From assembly GCA_021234155.1 (NCBI GenBank), contig JAJEKV010000002.1, forward strand, positions 44,259,203 through 44,323,202: a stretch of DNA of 64,000 bases. Reading direction: 5' to 3'. Below, one piece after another: positions 49,768 through 61,763 of this stretch (positions within the stretch are counted from its first letter, which is position 1; each line of letters starts with the position of its first letter). The notes beneath the pieces were generated by a model, which was not told the origin of the DNA, searched no databases, and saw only the letters and a program-made list of their open reading frames with translations. Source of the DNA: Isoetes taiwanensis. Its lineage: Eukaryota > Streptophyta > Lycopodiopsida > Isoetales > Isoetaceae. A program made the position numbers and the translations under genes.

Positions 49768-52700
49768 CTTTCTTGAATGGATATAATCCTTTTTCTAGGA
49801 TTTATAGTTCATCTATTCCATATCTAAATTACATGCGTGCCTTTGGTAAACCCACATTGTGGAGGCAACAACTCCGCCGGAGCAAGCTCTCTCGCCATAG
49901 CCGCCGGAGTAAGCAGTCTTGCGATAGCCATGGGAGTCGACCTCTCTCTGTCATAGTCAACCGGATAACTGTTAACCATATATAAAGCTAGTATCCCCTA
50001 GGAATAAACCGACCAAATGACACGACGCGGATCTAGCAAGTCCGCCAACTTGTTATGACAACATCAACTCACTTGGTGGGACTAATTCGAACTTAATTAA
50101 CATTCCATTGTGGCAACTTTCTAGAATTATTATATCCTTGGATATTCTCTAAGCGGCGATAATAATGTCCGAGTTATCGGTTGCCTCGACCTATGACTTT
50201 AACTATTTTTTTTCTTTGGTAGATGCCTTGATAACACAATTTCTTCGGCCTTGCCATCATTCAATCTATACTACATTCATATGCTTTATCTTAGACCTTA
50301 TTCGACGTTATAATGTAATATGTTATAGACATAACTATAATTAATGTTGTCTCTCTCTAGTGTCTAAACCTTGCCTCATCTCAATTCCCCTGACAAAGGA
50401 TTCCTTTTCGCCCAACCAACTAGGGATCCGCCATGCAAAGACCCTCTAGACCATGGGTAGCTTTTAATCCTACCACCCCTCACTACTTCTTCTCAATGGT
50501 CGTGTTCTTTTCATGGACCATTTTCCTGCACCACTGTACCAACTCGTAATACATAGTGAGTGCTTGTGTTAGAACCCCCCACAATAATGTCAACACTTTG
50601 TGCCAAACTCCACCGCCTATATGGATGTGATTAATTGTCAAAGTGACAAAGAGTCTACCCTCTTTCGGAGTTGTTCTCCGCACATTCCAATGCCACCCAA
50701 CCATTGTTGATTACTCACCCCTTTCTAGGGTACCTAGATAAGGTCCGAGCCAAATGTTTCCAACCATTATTTTAATACCTAAACGTCTTTAGGTTCGCAA
50801 AAACGAACTTACATATTCCAAAGGATTATATGAATATCCCAAAGGACAGTACCACCCAAAGACCTCTCAAGATAGGCCTCCTCTATTCAGAGATCTTGTG
50901 TTCAAGTCTCTGGGGGTCCGTCATATGTCCTCATGGACGCTGCCAATATGGCATGACGTATAAATGCTATCTATCTATCTATCTATTTATAAAAAAGGTC
51001 CTTGGTGAACTCAATTCACCATGTTGTCCTAAGACATGGACGTCTTCTTCCCTAAGCCATACGCCAAATCTTTAAAGAGTTTTTCGGCTCTTGCTGCCTT
51101 TCAAGCTGCAGGTATATCTTTGCATGTTAGCAAAGACTAACCTTCATGTTAGGAAATAACCTTTCTATCTAGATTGCTAAATATCATGCATCAGGGTCCT
51201 TTATTCCTTCTCTTCTTCAATATGTTTTCTACGTCTATGGCCGATTTTTTCAAGGCCCCTTTTTTACCGCCACAGCTACATATTTCACTCTTTGGTCGTG
51301 GACCTTTATTCAAGAGAGTCACCAATCCAATTACTCCTTTATGTATTCATTAACCGCCTTGTCGCTTTTGAGCCGCTATTATATGCTCCCTATATTGTTA
51401 ACCCACCTATCATTGGGGGTTATGATCCAACGTTGTCCTACATCCTCTAAAATGTTAGTCATTACATTTCTCTCGTCATGATGCTATGTTGATGTTCTGG
51501 CATTCCAAATGACTTGGCATTTTCATTTAAGCCATAGTCATGGCCTAAGAGCTGGTGAGCCTTCAGAATTACCTCGAGTCATCAAGGTGCTTGCCTTGTA
51601 TTTTGTGAGCCTTTCTACAATTACCTACGCCTAATATAACCCGGCTTGTATCAATGTTCGAGTCCCTCAGATATGTTAACTTGCACCCCCATATAACCCC
51701 ATCATCTCCGCCTGATCCGTGTATGGATCATGTGGGAAAGCTAGTCTTAGGTGTCTATGCAAGACACATTCAACATTTAGCGTGTAACTGCTATTCGCTA
51801 CTTATCCTGGAATTGTACTATTGTACTACTCAACCCCACTACCTTAAGTTTTATTCTATTGGCCGTTGACATTTATTTCAAGTGCCAACTACTACCTCAT
51901 ACCCTAGCATGCAACGGATTGACGGTCCTTTTCACATTTCAAACGTATCTCGGATCCGCCCTCAGTAACTTTAGGATACCCTCGCTTTTCTCTCCTTTGC
52001 GCCACCACCTAAATTACCTCCCCGAGATGTTTATCGATCCGCACATGGTATGTACATAATAAACGATCTCCCGACCCACAATGCTAGAGCTCTGCTCTAA
52101 CTTAGCTAAAGTGTAAGCTTGGTAGTCCTTGAAACAAAACCTAACCTATGTACCTTTATAATGTGGCTGACCCACCGACTTCCCAACTGGGCAGTGGCCA
52201 ACTCTATGTTGGAAATCTATATGTTGCCTACATTTTTTATAGGATCCCCAGCTACTTTAACCATCCCTTTACTGCCCTATGGTATTCCAGTCGTGTATAT
52301 ACACTATCATACCACCCATGGGATTATGCCATAATTCCGAAGGTTTACTACCCCAGATGAGGAGCTTTTCTAAAGGCTTCTTTCGCTATCCTTTGTGTTC
52401 CATACCACCCATAATCTACACACCTCGTCTTGATTTTTATCGGGACTTGGATTGTCATACCTCAACTCAAGTAAGTCGACATTCTATACCTTTACCACCA
52501 TTGTCGAAACCTACACTTCTAAAGTGATCTCCCTTTCATGAGCTGGGTATTTATAATCCAGTTTTTCACCTTACTATAGTACCTCTTTAACGTGGACTAC
52601 GGTAGATAATGATATATGGTGCTATCCAGTCTCCTTCTACACTGAATAGCAATCTAGATGCCGCATAATAAATTAATCCTCGTAATTATTAGGTCCAGTA

Positions 52701-53956
52701 TTTCACTTAGATACCAAACATCGTCATACTAATTTTCTCGAGTATCCATCAAAATAGGGATAACTTAACACTCCTTATTCCCAACATTCAGCACTTCTAC
52801 TTTAAGTAAGAGCCCAGAACCTGTTCAGTCATCACCATATAATGTGCTCGTGACGCACTGCATGGTTTGATGCTTCCGCCGTGGACACCATAGTTACAAC
52901 CGGCCTTCCGTGATTCAGACGATTGCATAGCCATAGCATCGCGGGATAGCGACCGGGCGGTACCAATTACGCCGAATGTATATGTCGGGTTGTACTGCGT
53001 GCCCTATAACTATAAGACTGCCTCAGATGTGTTATAAATTTACTAAAAATAGCAATAAAATAAATAAGTAATTCAAATGTAAGAACATCGGGACATCTCG
53101 TAAATGTATAAACATAACCAATGAATTAATATGTGTCCTCATGTGACTATAATCTATGCTAAAGATAGAGAGTGTGAGTGTGGAAACATTAACGATAATC
53201 GAAAGGAGCAAACTATTTAAACACATAATCAAATACAATAGAAGGAGATAAGTATGTATGTCTTACACAAACTCCTAAGGGAATAACGAGACTTAGATAA
53301 TGTTATAACAAGGTTATGAATAATAAATGAAGAACGTCTGTCTGTAATTAATATTAAAGTATATAGGTCAAAATGGCAAATACAGTACAATATATAATTC
53401 TATTAAAGGGTAACACTCACGATAGCAATATATGAGTTGTTAAAATTGTAACAAAATAGGAAAACAAAATTTAGATGCAAAATTACATTAAGCCTGGCTG
53501 TAATAAAATCACTTGCAAAGTGAAGGGAGAATACAATAGATATATACACACAAGTTAATATGATTAGAATGACTTTCTACTTAACAACAAATGGAAGTTC
53601 TCTAGATCTATACTTGTCTTTAATATATAATCAGTTACCTGTATGTATAGAAGAAACAGTGAGACTTCCACAAACCTTGACTGTTCACTTTTTACAGTCC
53701 TAAGCGATGTTCATGTCTGATATATACCTCTACCTCTTATATTTCGGAGTTATAAATTGCACATTACAAGTCATTTCAAACTTAATCACTTTCAACATGA
53801 CAACGTCTGTGTGACTTATAATCTCACGCTACCTCTTTAAGGAGGGGAGACTTCCTTCCAATATATGATGTGTCGCTGGTCATCTGTGCTTGAGAAGGAC
53901 AAACAGGTAGGTAACGGGCTTTGTAGTATTTGGAGATTCTTACATCGCTTCCAGAC
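49768..53956. other. Long stretch without recognisable genes
   Basis: I examined frames on both strands and find no domain motif. Frames such as 50830-51075, 52119-52527 (plus) and 50483-50704 (minus) are unsupported. A (CTAT)n run lies at about 50968-50990. From about 53030 the sequence becomes very AT-rich. It may be old, scrambled transposon sequence. Confidence 0.4.
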
Positions 53957-54357
53957 ATGGTGAATACCAGGAGAACATCTGGAGTCGGAACACTGCAGCG
54001 TCAGCAAGAAGCGGTCAAACAGATTTTGGAGTATGCAAATGAGGTGCAGCAAGAAGTGCGAACGGAGTTACAGACTGCAAAAGAACAGGCATTTGTTGGT
54101 GAGCCTCTCAGAAACGCTGCTGTTAAAAGTAAGTTGAAATTTTTAAAGCCCCGGGGTCTTATTGGGTGTATTCCTCATGAGGGAGTCCGTCTTCAATTTC
54201 TCATTCTTAAAATGCAAAAAAAGCTTCTTATCACTAGAGGTACCCCTTAGAACAGTCTTCAGAGTAGTCCAAGTTATGAAGGTGTTATTCCCTCTCAGAA
54301 AGATCTTTTATAGCAAAGTTGATCCCTTTGTTAGACCATTTTCTCGTAAATCTTAGG
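53957..54357 (+). pseudogene. Transposon-associated accessory protein, copy C (decayed)
   Basis: From ATG 53957: MVNTRRTSGVGTLQRQQEAV, KQILEYANEVQQEVRTELQT. This aligns with copy A's MVRTRRSNG ... EPILAHANQLQVEVQNE with the same spacing. After about 45 residues the similarity fades (KSKLKFLKPRGLIG ... LQFLILKMQKKLL). Later frames have only short related-looking pieces before the LINE begins at 54.5 kb. No transposase copy is adjacent, so the LINE insertion or deletion may have separated them. Confidence 0.55.
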
Positions 54358-54510
54358 ATGTTTAATGGCCATTGTATTAGAGAACCGATCAAAGAAGATT
54401 GGTGACCAAAAAGATCAAGTGTTCATAGTGGCTTGAAGAACATTGTCTCTCGAAGCAATGGGATGAATTTTATTCCGTGCCATTATTAGATTTCTCATCG
54501 AGGAGAAGTA

Positions 54511-55288
54511 TTAGAAGTGGTGAATGTCCACAAAAGCAGATTGAGGAAGGGAATGCTTAATAGAGGAATGTCCAAGAGGGCTAGGAGCAATTAAGCCGCA
54601 CTCGATGAACCGAGATGCGGCATAATTATTTCCCATGATAGTTCTCCAAATATATTTCCCTGCCAGAGAACAAGCCTGAAGGTGAAGATTTTTACAGCCA
54701 AGACCCCCCAAATTTTTAGGCCTGGACCAGATGTGAACCATTCCAGATGAAATTTCTAATAACCTTTTCCAGCTCAGAGTAAATTGATTTAGGAGCAATT
54801 AGAGCAGAAGAAAAGTATACATGAGAGGAAGCTAAAACTGAGTTTGCAATGATTGTCCTCCCTGCAAAAGATAGGCAATTCCTATAATTATTCAGTTTCC
54901 TTTTGATTCTTTGCAGGATAGGATCCCAAAGGCCCTTTAAGTTTGGACTTAGAGAGAGAGGCATACCTAATAATTTGGAAGCTTGATTAGGATTCAGAAC
55001 TTGAATGTCACAAATATAAGACTGAGTGACATCACCTATGATCTTACGTTTATCAATATTGAGATGAACACCTGATGCTGCAGAGAACTCCTTAAGAAGA
55101 TCTAGAAAGGTATTGATATTATTGGGATTGGAATCCAAGAATACAAAAGTGTCATCAGCATACTGTGAAATTGTAAACATATCCAAGTTATTGGGAAGAG
55201 ATAAACCGATTAACAGTCCAGAATTTTGCATATGGAGAACACATCTCGTGAGCATTTCAGCAATAATGAGAAAACGATAAGGGGCCAA
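54511..55288 (-). pseudogene. LINE ORF2: reverse transcriptase 3' part and C-terminal region
   Basis: Minus frames read FTISQYADDTFVFLDSNPNN, FSAASGVHLNIDKRKIIGD, ASKLLGMPLSLSP, LNNYRNCLSFAGRTIIANSV and YSELEKVIRNFIWNGS. A second frame continues SWKRLLEISSGMVHIWSRPK, NLGGLGCKNLHLQACSLAGK, YIWR. YADD is the catalytic motif of the reverse transcriptase. GGLG...NL...LA.K..WR is the conserved start of the zf-RVT region of plant L1 elements. A frame change separates the two near 54720-54800. The RNase H or 3' end and poly-A tail are not seen, so the 3' border is open. Confidence 0.9.
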
Positions 55289-55765
55289 AGGGCAACCCTA
55301 TCTAACACCTCTTGCCAAGGGGAAGAAATTTGAAGGAGATCCATTGATCAGGACAGCAGAGTTGGACATAGAATTTAGACCATGAATAAGAGATATGAGC
55401 TTGGTGTGAAAACCCATTTTTTTGAGAGCAATGTCAATGAAATCCCAACTGACAGTATCAAAAGCTCTCTTGAAATCTAATTTGAATAGAATGCAAGATT
55501 GATGGGAGATCCTATTCCAATGCAAGCCTTCCATATATAATTATCTAGGATAAATCTGTTTGGTAGAAATGCGTGATTGGTTGATACTTATATTTTTCTC
55601 GAGAAAAGCCCCGGATTCTTCTAGCAATAATTTTGGCACGAGTTTGTAAGAAGAATTGGTGAGAGAGATTGGTCTCCATTCATTGAAGGAAGAAGGATTA
55701 TCCACCTTTGGCACTAGAGTAATGAAACCAAAGAAATGGAAGAGTGCAAATGCTCGTAATTCCAA
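55289..55765 (-). pseudogene. LINE ORF2: reverse transcriptase 5' part
   Basis: FITLVPKVDNPSSFNEWRPI, SLTNSSYKLVPKLLLEE (RT motifs 1-2), then after a frame change near 55540 HWNRISHQSCILFKLDFKRA, FDTVSWDFIDIALKKMGFHT and SNSAVLINGSPSNFFPLARG VR. LDFKRAFDTVSW is the first catalytic Asp block. One stop separates it from the YADD block (ARGVR followed by TAG). It copies element RNA at the target site in intact relatives. Confidence 0.9.
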
Positions 55766-56317
55766 AATCCATGCACAAAGCCAATAATATCAGATTTCAT
55801 AATGTCCCAAAATTGAGAATAGAATTTGGGGAAACCATCAGGACCGGGAGATTTGTTCTTGGAGAAGCTCAAAAGGGTTTTAAGAATTTCCTCCTCCCCG
55901 TGGAAGAAGTTAGAGAGATATCCATAGAATCAATAGTATTTGGAAGAATAGAGTCCAACCTAGCCAGAATTTATCCCATTTTATAATATCGCTGGCAAGT
56001 GAGATCATTGCCCCTTGAAAAGGAAAGAGTAATCGCCATAGAAATACTTCTTTGATCTCATGATTCGAGCTGAGAGTAGTGCCAGAGTCATTAATTACAT
56101 TACTTATAGAGTTCTTGAGAAGTCTGGACTTAGCAACTCGGAAGAAAAATTTAGAGCTCCCATGGTCAATCTCACTATTGTATTTGATTTTACATTTTAT
56201 TGCGTAGAATCTAGCCTCCTTTTCCTCTATGGATTTAAGATGCCTCTCATTAATTCCTCTCGCTATGTGAAGACTAGAATTATAAGGGTCAATTTGTAGC
56301 AGTGGACCTCACATCTT
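55766..56317 (-). pseudogene. LINE ORF2: linker between endonuclease and RT
   Basis: Broken minus-strand frames join the endonuclease to the RT. They include text typical of plant L1 linkers, such as FGDDLTCQR-like and FSKNKSPGPDGFP-like pieces around 55810-55870. Plus-strand frames here (55744-55986, 56060-56299) are shadows. Confidence 0.6.
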
Positions 56318-57247
56318 TCATCTTATGAAGAAGATTTTCTTTTTCTTGAATTTTGGCCTTATTTTTATTTTTGCCCAAACCTTTATCCACTCTTTAGCCT
56401 TTTTTATTTTGGAATAGAAATTTTTCATGGAAGTATTAGGTAGCATAGAGTCAAGGGACCTGTAGAAATCAGAGAACTCTTCATGAAAAGAGTTGTTTTG
56501 AAGGAGAGAACAATTAAATTTGAAGGGAATATTTCTCCCTTGGGGATTAAGCAAATGCTTGGTACGAGAAATTGGGGCTGATGGTCCCGAGATGGAAGTA
56601 CCTTCATCACTTATGACATAGCAATTATCCCAAAAATCGTGAGTTTGATTCGAGACATAAAATCTATCCAAGGCACGAAACACTGCCAAGATTTTTTTGT
56701 TTATTAGACCAAGTATAAACAGAGGTAGAAGAAGGAATGTGAATGAGAGATGAATCAGAAATAAGATTATTCCAACTCACCCTTTCTGCCACAGACATAT
56801 TGATTTTATTTCCCAATTTCATATCCCAAGTAGGGGTATTATTAAAGTCTCCTGCTAGAATCCAGTCAACAGAGGAGTTTTGAGTGATCCAGGAACTGAT
56901 ATTGGGCCAAAGATTTTCTCTCTCCTTTGGACAGGTGGAGGCATACACATTTATGACTCCAAAGGAAATGTTGTTCACAGAGAAAGTGACAGACTGCCAC
57001 ATTTTAGAGAAACTATTGCAGAAGGAGACATGATGCAGGTTTTTCCAAATGATGGTCATTCCACCTCTAGTACCATTAGCTTCAATCCAGATTGATGAGG
57101 AGCCTGGGTAAATCCAGTCTCCCAAATTAGAGGCTTCAAACTTAGGGGCATTATAATGTCAGCATCATACTGTCTAATTTGAGCAATGGCCCTCCTTCTT
57201 TTCAAAGGTCCTTTAATACCTCTTAGATTCCAACTAAGAATCTTCAT
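56318..57247 (-). pseudogene. LINE ORF2: AP-type endonuclease
   Basis: ORF2 begins MKILSWNLRGIKGPLKRRRA at 57247, the standard start of L1 EEP endonucleases. After a frame change comes GDWIYPGSSSIWIEANGTRG, GMTIIWKNL, NNISFGVINVYASTCPKERE, VDWILAGDFNNTPTWDMKLG and YTWSNKQ, then ALDRFYVS. N in SWN, the ...GDFN.. block and the SN..Q block are conserved catalytic/structural sites. It nicks the target DNA. The start is 33 bp downstream of the ORF1 stop, as usual for L1. Confidence 0.9.
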
Positions 57248-57280
57248 TTATAGATGAGATAAGAAATAGATAGAGGGAAA

Positions 57281-58474
57281 TTATGTGGATCTCCCCAAAT
57301 TTTTGCCTGCCTTTTTATTTCTCTGTTTAGATTTTTTGCTTCGAGTATTATTGGCAGGAGTGTTGGCATCCACCAATTTTAGCAATGTTTTGGAATGGGG
57401 CTTAGCCTTACAGAAAGAATCTCTCAAGAGCTCATCATCTCCCCAAGTATTATCTCCTAGATTTTCTTTATTAGAATCTAGATCTTTCTCACTCTCACTA
57501 TCAGAAGCACCCCCTGGTATAAACTCAAACATCCTATTTACTGAGCTATCAAACAAGCATTTCTTAGCTGAATTATGAAAAGGTACTTGCCTGGACATTT
57601 GAGTATCCATAAGAGAAGTTTGAGGGTTGATGCAGATCTCAGGACTAAGACTTGGAGGAGTTTCAGAAACAACTTGGACCTGATCTCTTTCTGGAGTATC
57701 TAATACCATTGCATTCTCTGAGAAGCAGCCTGAGAAGCAGTCAACCTTTCCAACATCCTGAGCCTGAGTGCCAATATGAGTTGAGTTCATGCAGACTAAC
57801 CCTTCCTGCAGTATGGCCATTTGTTGCTCTATATCTGCTGAGATGGATTGTCTCTTTAGGTTCACAAGGGGAGGGGATATTTCAATATCAATCAGAGGAT
57901 GGGACTGAGATGGAGGAAATGAACATGGAGATTGGGGGGGTATGGGAACATCACTGAAAGGAAATGATGGAGTAACATGAAGTGAAGCAGGGGTGTCATG
58001 ATTTCCAGCGGACAACAATTGATCATCAAGGTTAATATTTAAATCTGCAAGTACCTGAAACTGATTGGAGCAGAGAACCATGTTTTCTTGATCAGGTTCA
58101 TTTGAAATCACCAATGGAGATATTTTTTCCCCTTTGTCCAGGTCGTGTTGGGGAAGAGTTGATGCAAAAATTCTTACATTTATCCATTTGCCGATGTTTG
58201 CCTTTTGTAGAGATTTAGAAATCTCTTGTTTCTCCAATTGTTTCTCTTGAGTTTTTGTAGAACCCAGGAGTTGGGATTTATTTGCATGGCTTTCCCTAAT
58301 TAATAGATCTCCCTTACTGCTTTTTTGAAAATCCAATTTTGAAGACAGTTTGGAATTATTCAAGATTTTTGCATCTTGAATAATTCTATCCAGTTGAATG
58401 CAAACCTTTCGTTGATGTTGCTGATCGGGATCCATGGGGGCTTTTCCTTTTCCAATGTATTCACCATATTTCAA
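57281..58474 (-). CDS. LINE ORF1, C-terminal 397 codons open
   Basis: One uninterrupted frame starts MKYGEYIGKGKAPMDPDQQH and reads QRKVCIQLDRIIQDAKILNN, is rich in Ser, Pro and Gln in the middle (VTPSFPFSDVPIPPQSPCSF), and ends with a basic stretch NTRSKKSKQRNKKAGKNLGR. This is the variable C-terminal part of the plant L1 ORF1 (gag-like RNA-binding) protein. The DUF4283-like N-terminal part lies further upstream (58949-59604) in other frames. An intact 397-codon frame contrasts with broken ORF2. No zinc knuckle is seen. Confidence 0.7.
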   Translation of the reverse strand: MKYGEYIGKGKAPMDPDQQHQRKVCIQLDRIIQDAKILNNSKLSSKLDFQKSSKGDLLIRESHANKSQLLGSTKTQEKQLEKQEISKSLQKANIGKWINVRIFASTLPQHDLDKGEKISPLVISNEPDQENMVLCSNQFQVLADLNINLDDQLLSAGNHDTPASLHVTPSFPFSDVPIPPQSPCSFPPSQSHPLIDIEISPPLVNLKRQSISADIEQQMAILQEGLVCMNSTHIGTQAQDVGKVDCFSGCFSENAMVLDTPERDQVQVVSETPPSLSPEICINPQTSLMDTQMSRQVPFHNSAKKCLFDSSVNRMFEFIPGGASDSESEKDLDSNKENLGDNTWGDDELLRDSFCKAKPHSKTLLKLVDANTPANNTRSKKSKQRNKKAGKNLGRST

Positions 58475-59604
58475 TCACCTTTATTTTCGAGGCTTTTTAA
58501 ACATTCTGCCAAAGCACTTTCATTTGAAAATGTTGCAAAATTATGATGGTCATGATTTTGCTTTAACTTCTCCTTTTCCAACTGTTTATGGATTCTCCTT
58601 TGAGAACCATTGACCCTTTTCCAGCTGAAATCATTATGATCATTTGCATTTGAAGCATTACCTAATAGTGTCATCCTTTGTTTCATTGCATCTCGAGGCA
58701 TAGCATACGGATGCTATTGTTTCATGTGAGGATACAACTTTTTCAGCTTGACTCATACCCTTTAATGGAATTGTATATGTTGTCATGTTCACCGATTCTT
58801 AGAGCATGAACCCGCAATTATCATACCAAAAATGCTTGTTCTTACATGTTTGACATCGAGGAGGCGACTGACCACCTTAGTGATAGAGTTGACTTCTGTC
58901 CAAAAGCATCAAGGAAAGGAATTTGAGTTGAAATATCTTTTGGAAAGGTCAAGTTGGATAAAGGCACCGGGGTGGTCTCTCGTGGTAATATTCAGTAGAG
59001 ATGTAGGTGCCAATGGAATTAAATAAAGATCTGAAACAATCTTCATTCCAGTATATAGGATTCAAGCCATGCAAAGTAGTAGAAGCAATGCATAACGAGT
59101 CAAAGGATTTGGTTTCAAGTCTGGGATTCCATTTAAGAAAGGAGATTTGATAATTTTCAAATACCAGAGGACCATGGTTCAGAAAGAAATTTGCTGATCT
59201 TTTATTTTCACACTCAATCATGATGAATGGATAGTTTAGCCAGTAAATAGCTTTGATAAGAACACCTTTTTGGAGCTTTTGGCAGAAATTCCAAAGCTTT
59301 CCTAGGTTAATGCATTTGTTGACCTTTAACTAGAAAAAATCTTTAAGAATTGACATCTTTTTCATGCAGAGAGGGAAGATTTAAAGAAATACCATGATAG
59401 AGTGGTTGCTTGCTTCCATCGCCAGATCGGGTCCAATAAGGCTTGATCCAAAGCTTTGTCCGAGAGGACATTTCTTATCGGTTTTGGCACCCCATAAGGC
59501 AATGGGATCCGAAAGTGTTTGGGTGCAAAATTGGAAGACGACCATAGAGATCCAGTCCTTGAAAGATTATCCCGCATTGGCACCTTGTGAGTTCTAGGGT
59601 GCAT
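58475..59604 (-). pseudogene. LINE ORF1, N-terminal part with DUF4283-like domain
   Basis: The minus frame 59221-58949 reads NFFLNHGPLVFENYQISFLK, WNPRLETKSFDSLCIASTTL, HGLNPIYWNEDCFRSLFNSI and GTYISTEY. GPL.F......L..W.P ... W..L.GL....W......S.....GT is the DUF4283 pattern of plant retrotransposon gag-like proteins. 58701-58471 (MTLLGNASNANDHNDFSWKR, VNGSQRRIHKQLEKEKLKQN) links to the C-terminal part. Further upstream, 59604-59362 gives coding-like KHFRIPLPYGVPKPIRNV. Frame changes separate the pieces. Confidence 0.7.
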
Positions 59605-60400
59605 GATCTCATCGTAAGATAGGAGGTTAGCAAAATCACCAAAGCATATTTTTTTTTGGATTTTATTGGTAAAGACTTAACCGGTGAAGCAAGGGAGAGC
59701 ACTCGTAGTCTTCAAGCCGAAAGCAAAATCGTGGAGAAAGGCTAGGAATTTAGGGCTAAAATTGGCTAGATTGTCCATTAAAAAGATGGGGAAGAAAACA
59801 GACACGCGGAGAAGGAAGTAAAAGGAGGGAGCGAAAAATTTGAAAGGGAAGAGGGGAAAAGGAAAATCGGGGAGGGCGATTGAAAGGAAATCAACTCAAT
59901 CACTAAGAATTCAGGAAAGCACTCTTCATTGTCCTTGATCTATCTCGAATACAATTTGACCGGTCAATTTTGAATCGGGTCCAATCACAATTTACTCTTA
60001 GAATAGCCGCTGTTTTATTTTTTGTTTCCAATGAATTCTTCTAGCCAAGAATGAATGATTTTCATTTCAAATTCTTTCACGCCTTTGAACAAATGTGTAT
60101 TCCAGGATGAAAATTTTCCTCCAGGAAGAGTTGATTTGTTATCAAAGAATGCTGAGGCAAGTTGCATCCACACGGATATCCACAAGTTAGTCCGCCATTA
60201 TCCTCAAAAATTACAAAGATTTTAGTGTCCATTTGTAGATACTTTGAGAGGATTCATATGGCATGAGGGCTCAAATTGCTAGCCCCTACAGGGCTAGCAC
60301 AAATCTCGATTGAATGAAGAGCTAGAAGGGCAAAATTTTCAAAATCGAAAGCAAGAAGCAAAGCTAACGTAGAAAAAGTGCACTAGAGGACAAAAATTCC
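59605..60400. other. Probable LINE 5' region and flank
   Basis: No gene. Purine-rich 59780-59870 (minus-strand pyrimidine) could belong to the LINE 5' untranslated region. The exact 5' border cannot be set. CTG trinucleotides are almost absent from 59400-60400. Confidence 0.4.
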
Positions 60401-60640
60401 AAGAAAATTGGCGCCCAACATTTTCTATAGAGTAATCGGGTTTTCCTTCTTTTTTTTCTTTTCATCCCATTCTCTTCCTTTTTTTTTCCACGCGTTCTTT
60501 CCCCCATTCCCTTTTCCGTTTCCCTTTTTTTTTCCTTGTGCCTTTTTTCCTAAGTTCCCTTTCACCGGACTCACACGGTCGTCGGATCTCGCCAATCAAC
60601 GCCAATTGATCGTATGTTGGAGCCTCTCCGGACACCTCTC
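60401..60640. repeat. T/C-rich low-complexity tract
   Basis: Runs of TTTTTTTC and CCTTTTTT dominate. The frame 60408-60647 is a composition artefact. It resembles the longer tract at 60986 on, from which it is separated by a SINE-like sequence. Confidence 0.8.
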
Positions 60641-60649
60641 GCTTTGATT

Positions 60650-60842
60650 ATGCTCAATTATGATTGGGGGGCCTATGATTTTAAGATGTCGAATATTTAG
60701 TTTGCCTAAGGTTTTGATGGTATATCGAGCCTCTATACGGTTTAAGCAAGCTTTTAGAATATGAAATCTGAGGGATTGAACCTCTACCAAAATAACTCAA
60801 TGTCCTAATAAGACTACTTTAACCAATCTAACTTGGTGAGCT
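60650..60842 (-). repeat. tRNA-derived SINE-like sequence
   Basis: On the minus strand from 60842: GCTCACCAAGTTAGATTGGT (A-box-like TTAGATTGGTTAAAG), then GGTAGAGGTTCAATCCCTCA with a good B-box (GGTTCAATCCC) about 55 nt from the start. The long spacing and lack of a full acceptor stem argue against a functional tRNA. It interrupts the polypyrimidine region. Confidence 0.6.
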
Positions 60843-60985
60843 AATGTGACTATTTTTTATCTTAAATCTATGTTTTTTTATAATAACCCATTGAATTGTT
60901 TTGGGGATATGGTCTATGATTTCAAGAATTATATCTATATCAAATCCCCCTGGAACCCCCTGTTATTTTGCTACATATTCCAGTA

Positions 60986-61730
60986 CCTTTTTTCCCTTCT
61001 CTTCTCCCGTCCTTTTCATGTTCCCCTTTTTCCCTCCTGGTCCACATTTTTTCCCTTCCTTTTCTTCATCTTTCCTCCCTTTCCTTCTTTGCCTTTCCAG
61101 TGCCATTTTCCTTTCCTTTTCTCCCGACTTTTTTTCTTTTTCCTTTTCTCTTCCTTTTTCCCCGACTTTTTCTTTTCCCTTTTCCTTTCCTTTTTTCCAT
61201 GTTATTTTTCCCTTCCCTTTTCCCCTTCCTCACCATTTCACTCTCCCAATTTTTCCCATTCCTTTTTTTCCTTCCCTTTTTTCTTCCTTTTTTCCCTCTC
61301 TTCACCCTTTCCGTCTTTTCCTTTTTTTTAAGCGTGCCCTTTCCACGCTTCCCTTTTTTCCCTTTCCCTCTTCTCCTTTTTCTCGTGCCCTTTTCCCTGT
61401 TCCGTTTTCCCGCTTTCCCGTCTCTTTTCTTTTGCCTTTTCCCTTCTCCATGCCCTTTTTTCGCTTTTCCCTGTTCCCTTCTTTCCCGTTCCCTTCCCTT
61501 CCGTTCCCTTCCCCTCCATTTTTCGTTTTTTTTTTTCATTTTTTTTTCCTTTTTTCCCAAATTTCTCTCTTCGGTTTCCTTTTCCTCACCCTTTCCCTCA
61601 TTCCTTTTTCCCATGCCCTTTTCCTTTCTCTTTTTTCCCCTTTTCCCCTTGCCTTTTTGCCCTTCATATTTCCCCTTTCCTTCTCCCCTTTTCCTTTTAC
61701 CCTTTTTCTTGTCCTTTTCCCCTTAAGAAA
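60986..61730. repeat. Polypyrimidine tract of about 745 bp
   Basis: The plus strand is roughly nine-tenths C+T by eye, with units such as CCCTTTTCC and CTTTTTTCCC but no fixed period. The minus strand is correspondingly G/A-rich. Three long open frames (60846-61331, 60901-61734, 60968-61726 plus; 61066-61614 minus) exist only because such sequence lacks stop codons. It could form H-DNA or triplex. Confidence 0.9.
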
Positions 61731-61763
61731 TTAATGTATAACCAATCACAATGTACGTATTGT

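Noticed and set aside
57285-57957. Plus-strand frames of about 100 codons
   Set aside because: They are shadows of the LINE ORF1 on the minus strand.
60846-61734. Open frames of up to 277 codons in the polypyrimidine tract
   Set aside because: Pyrimidine-only sequence lacks stop codons. The Phe/Pro/Ser/Leu-only or Lys/Arg/Glu/Gly-only products are composition artefacts.
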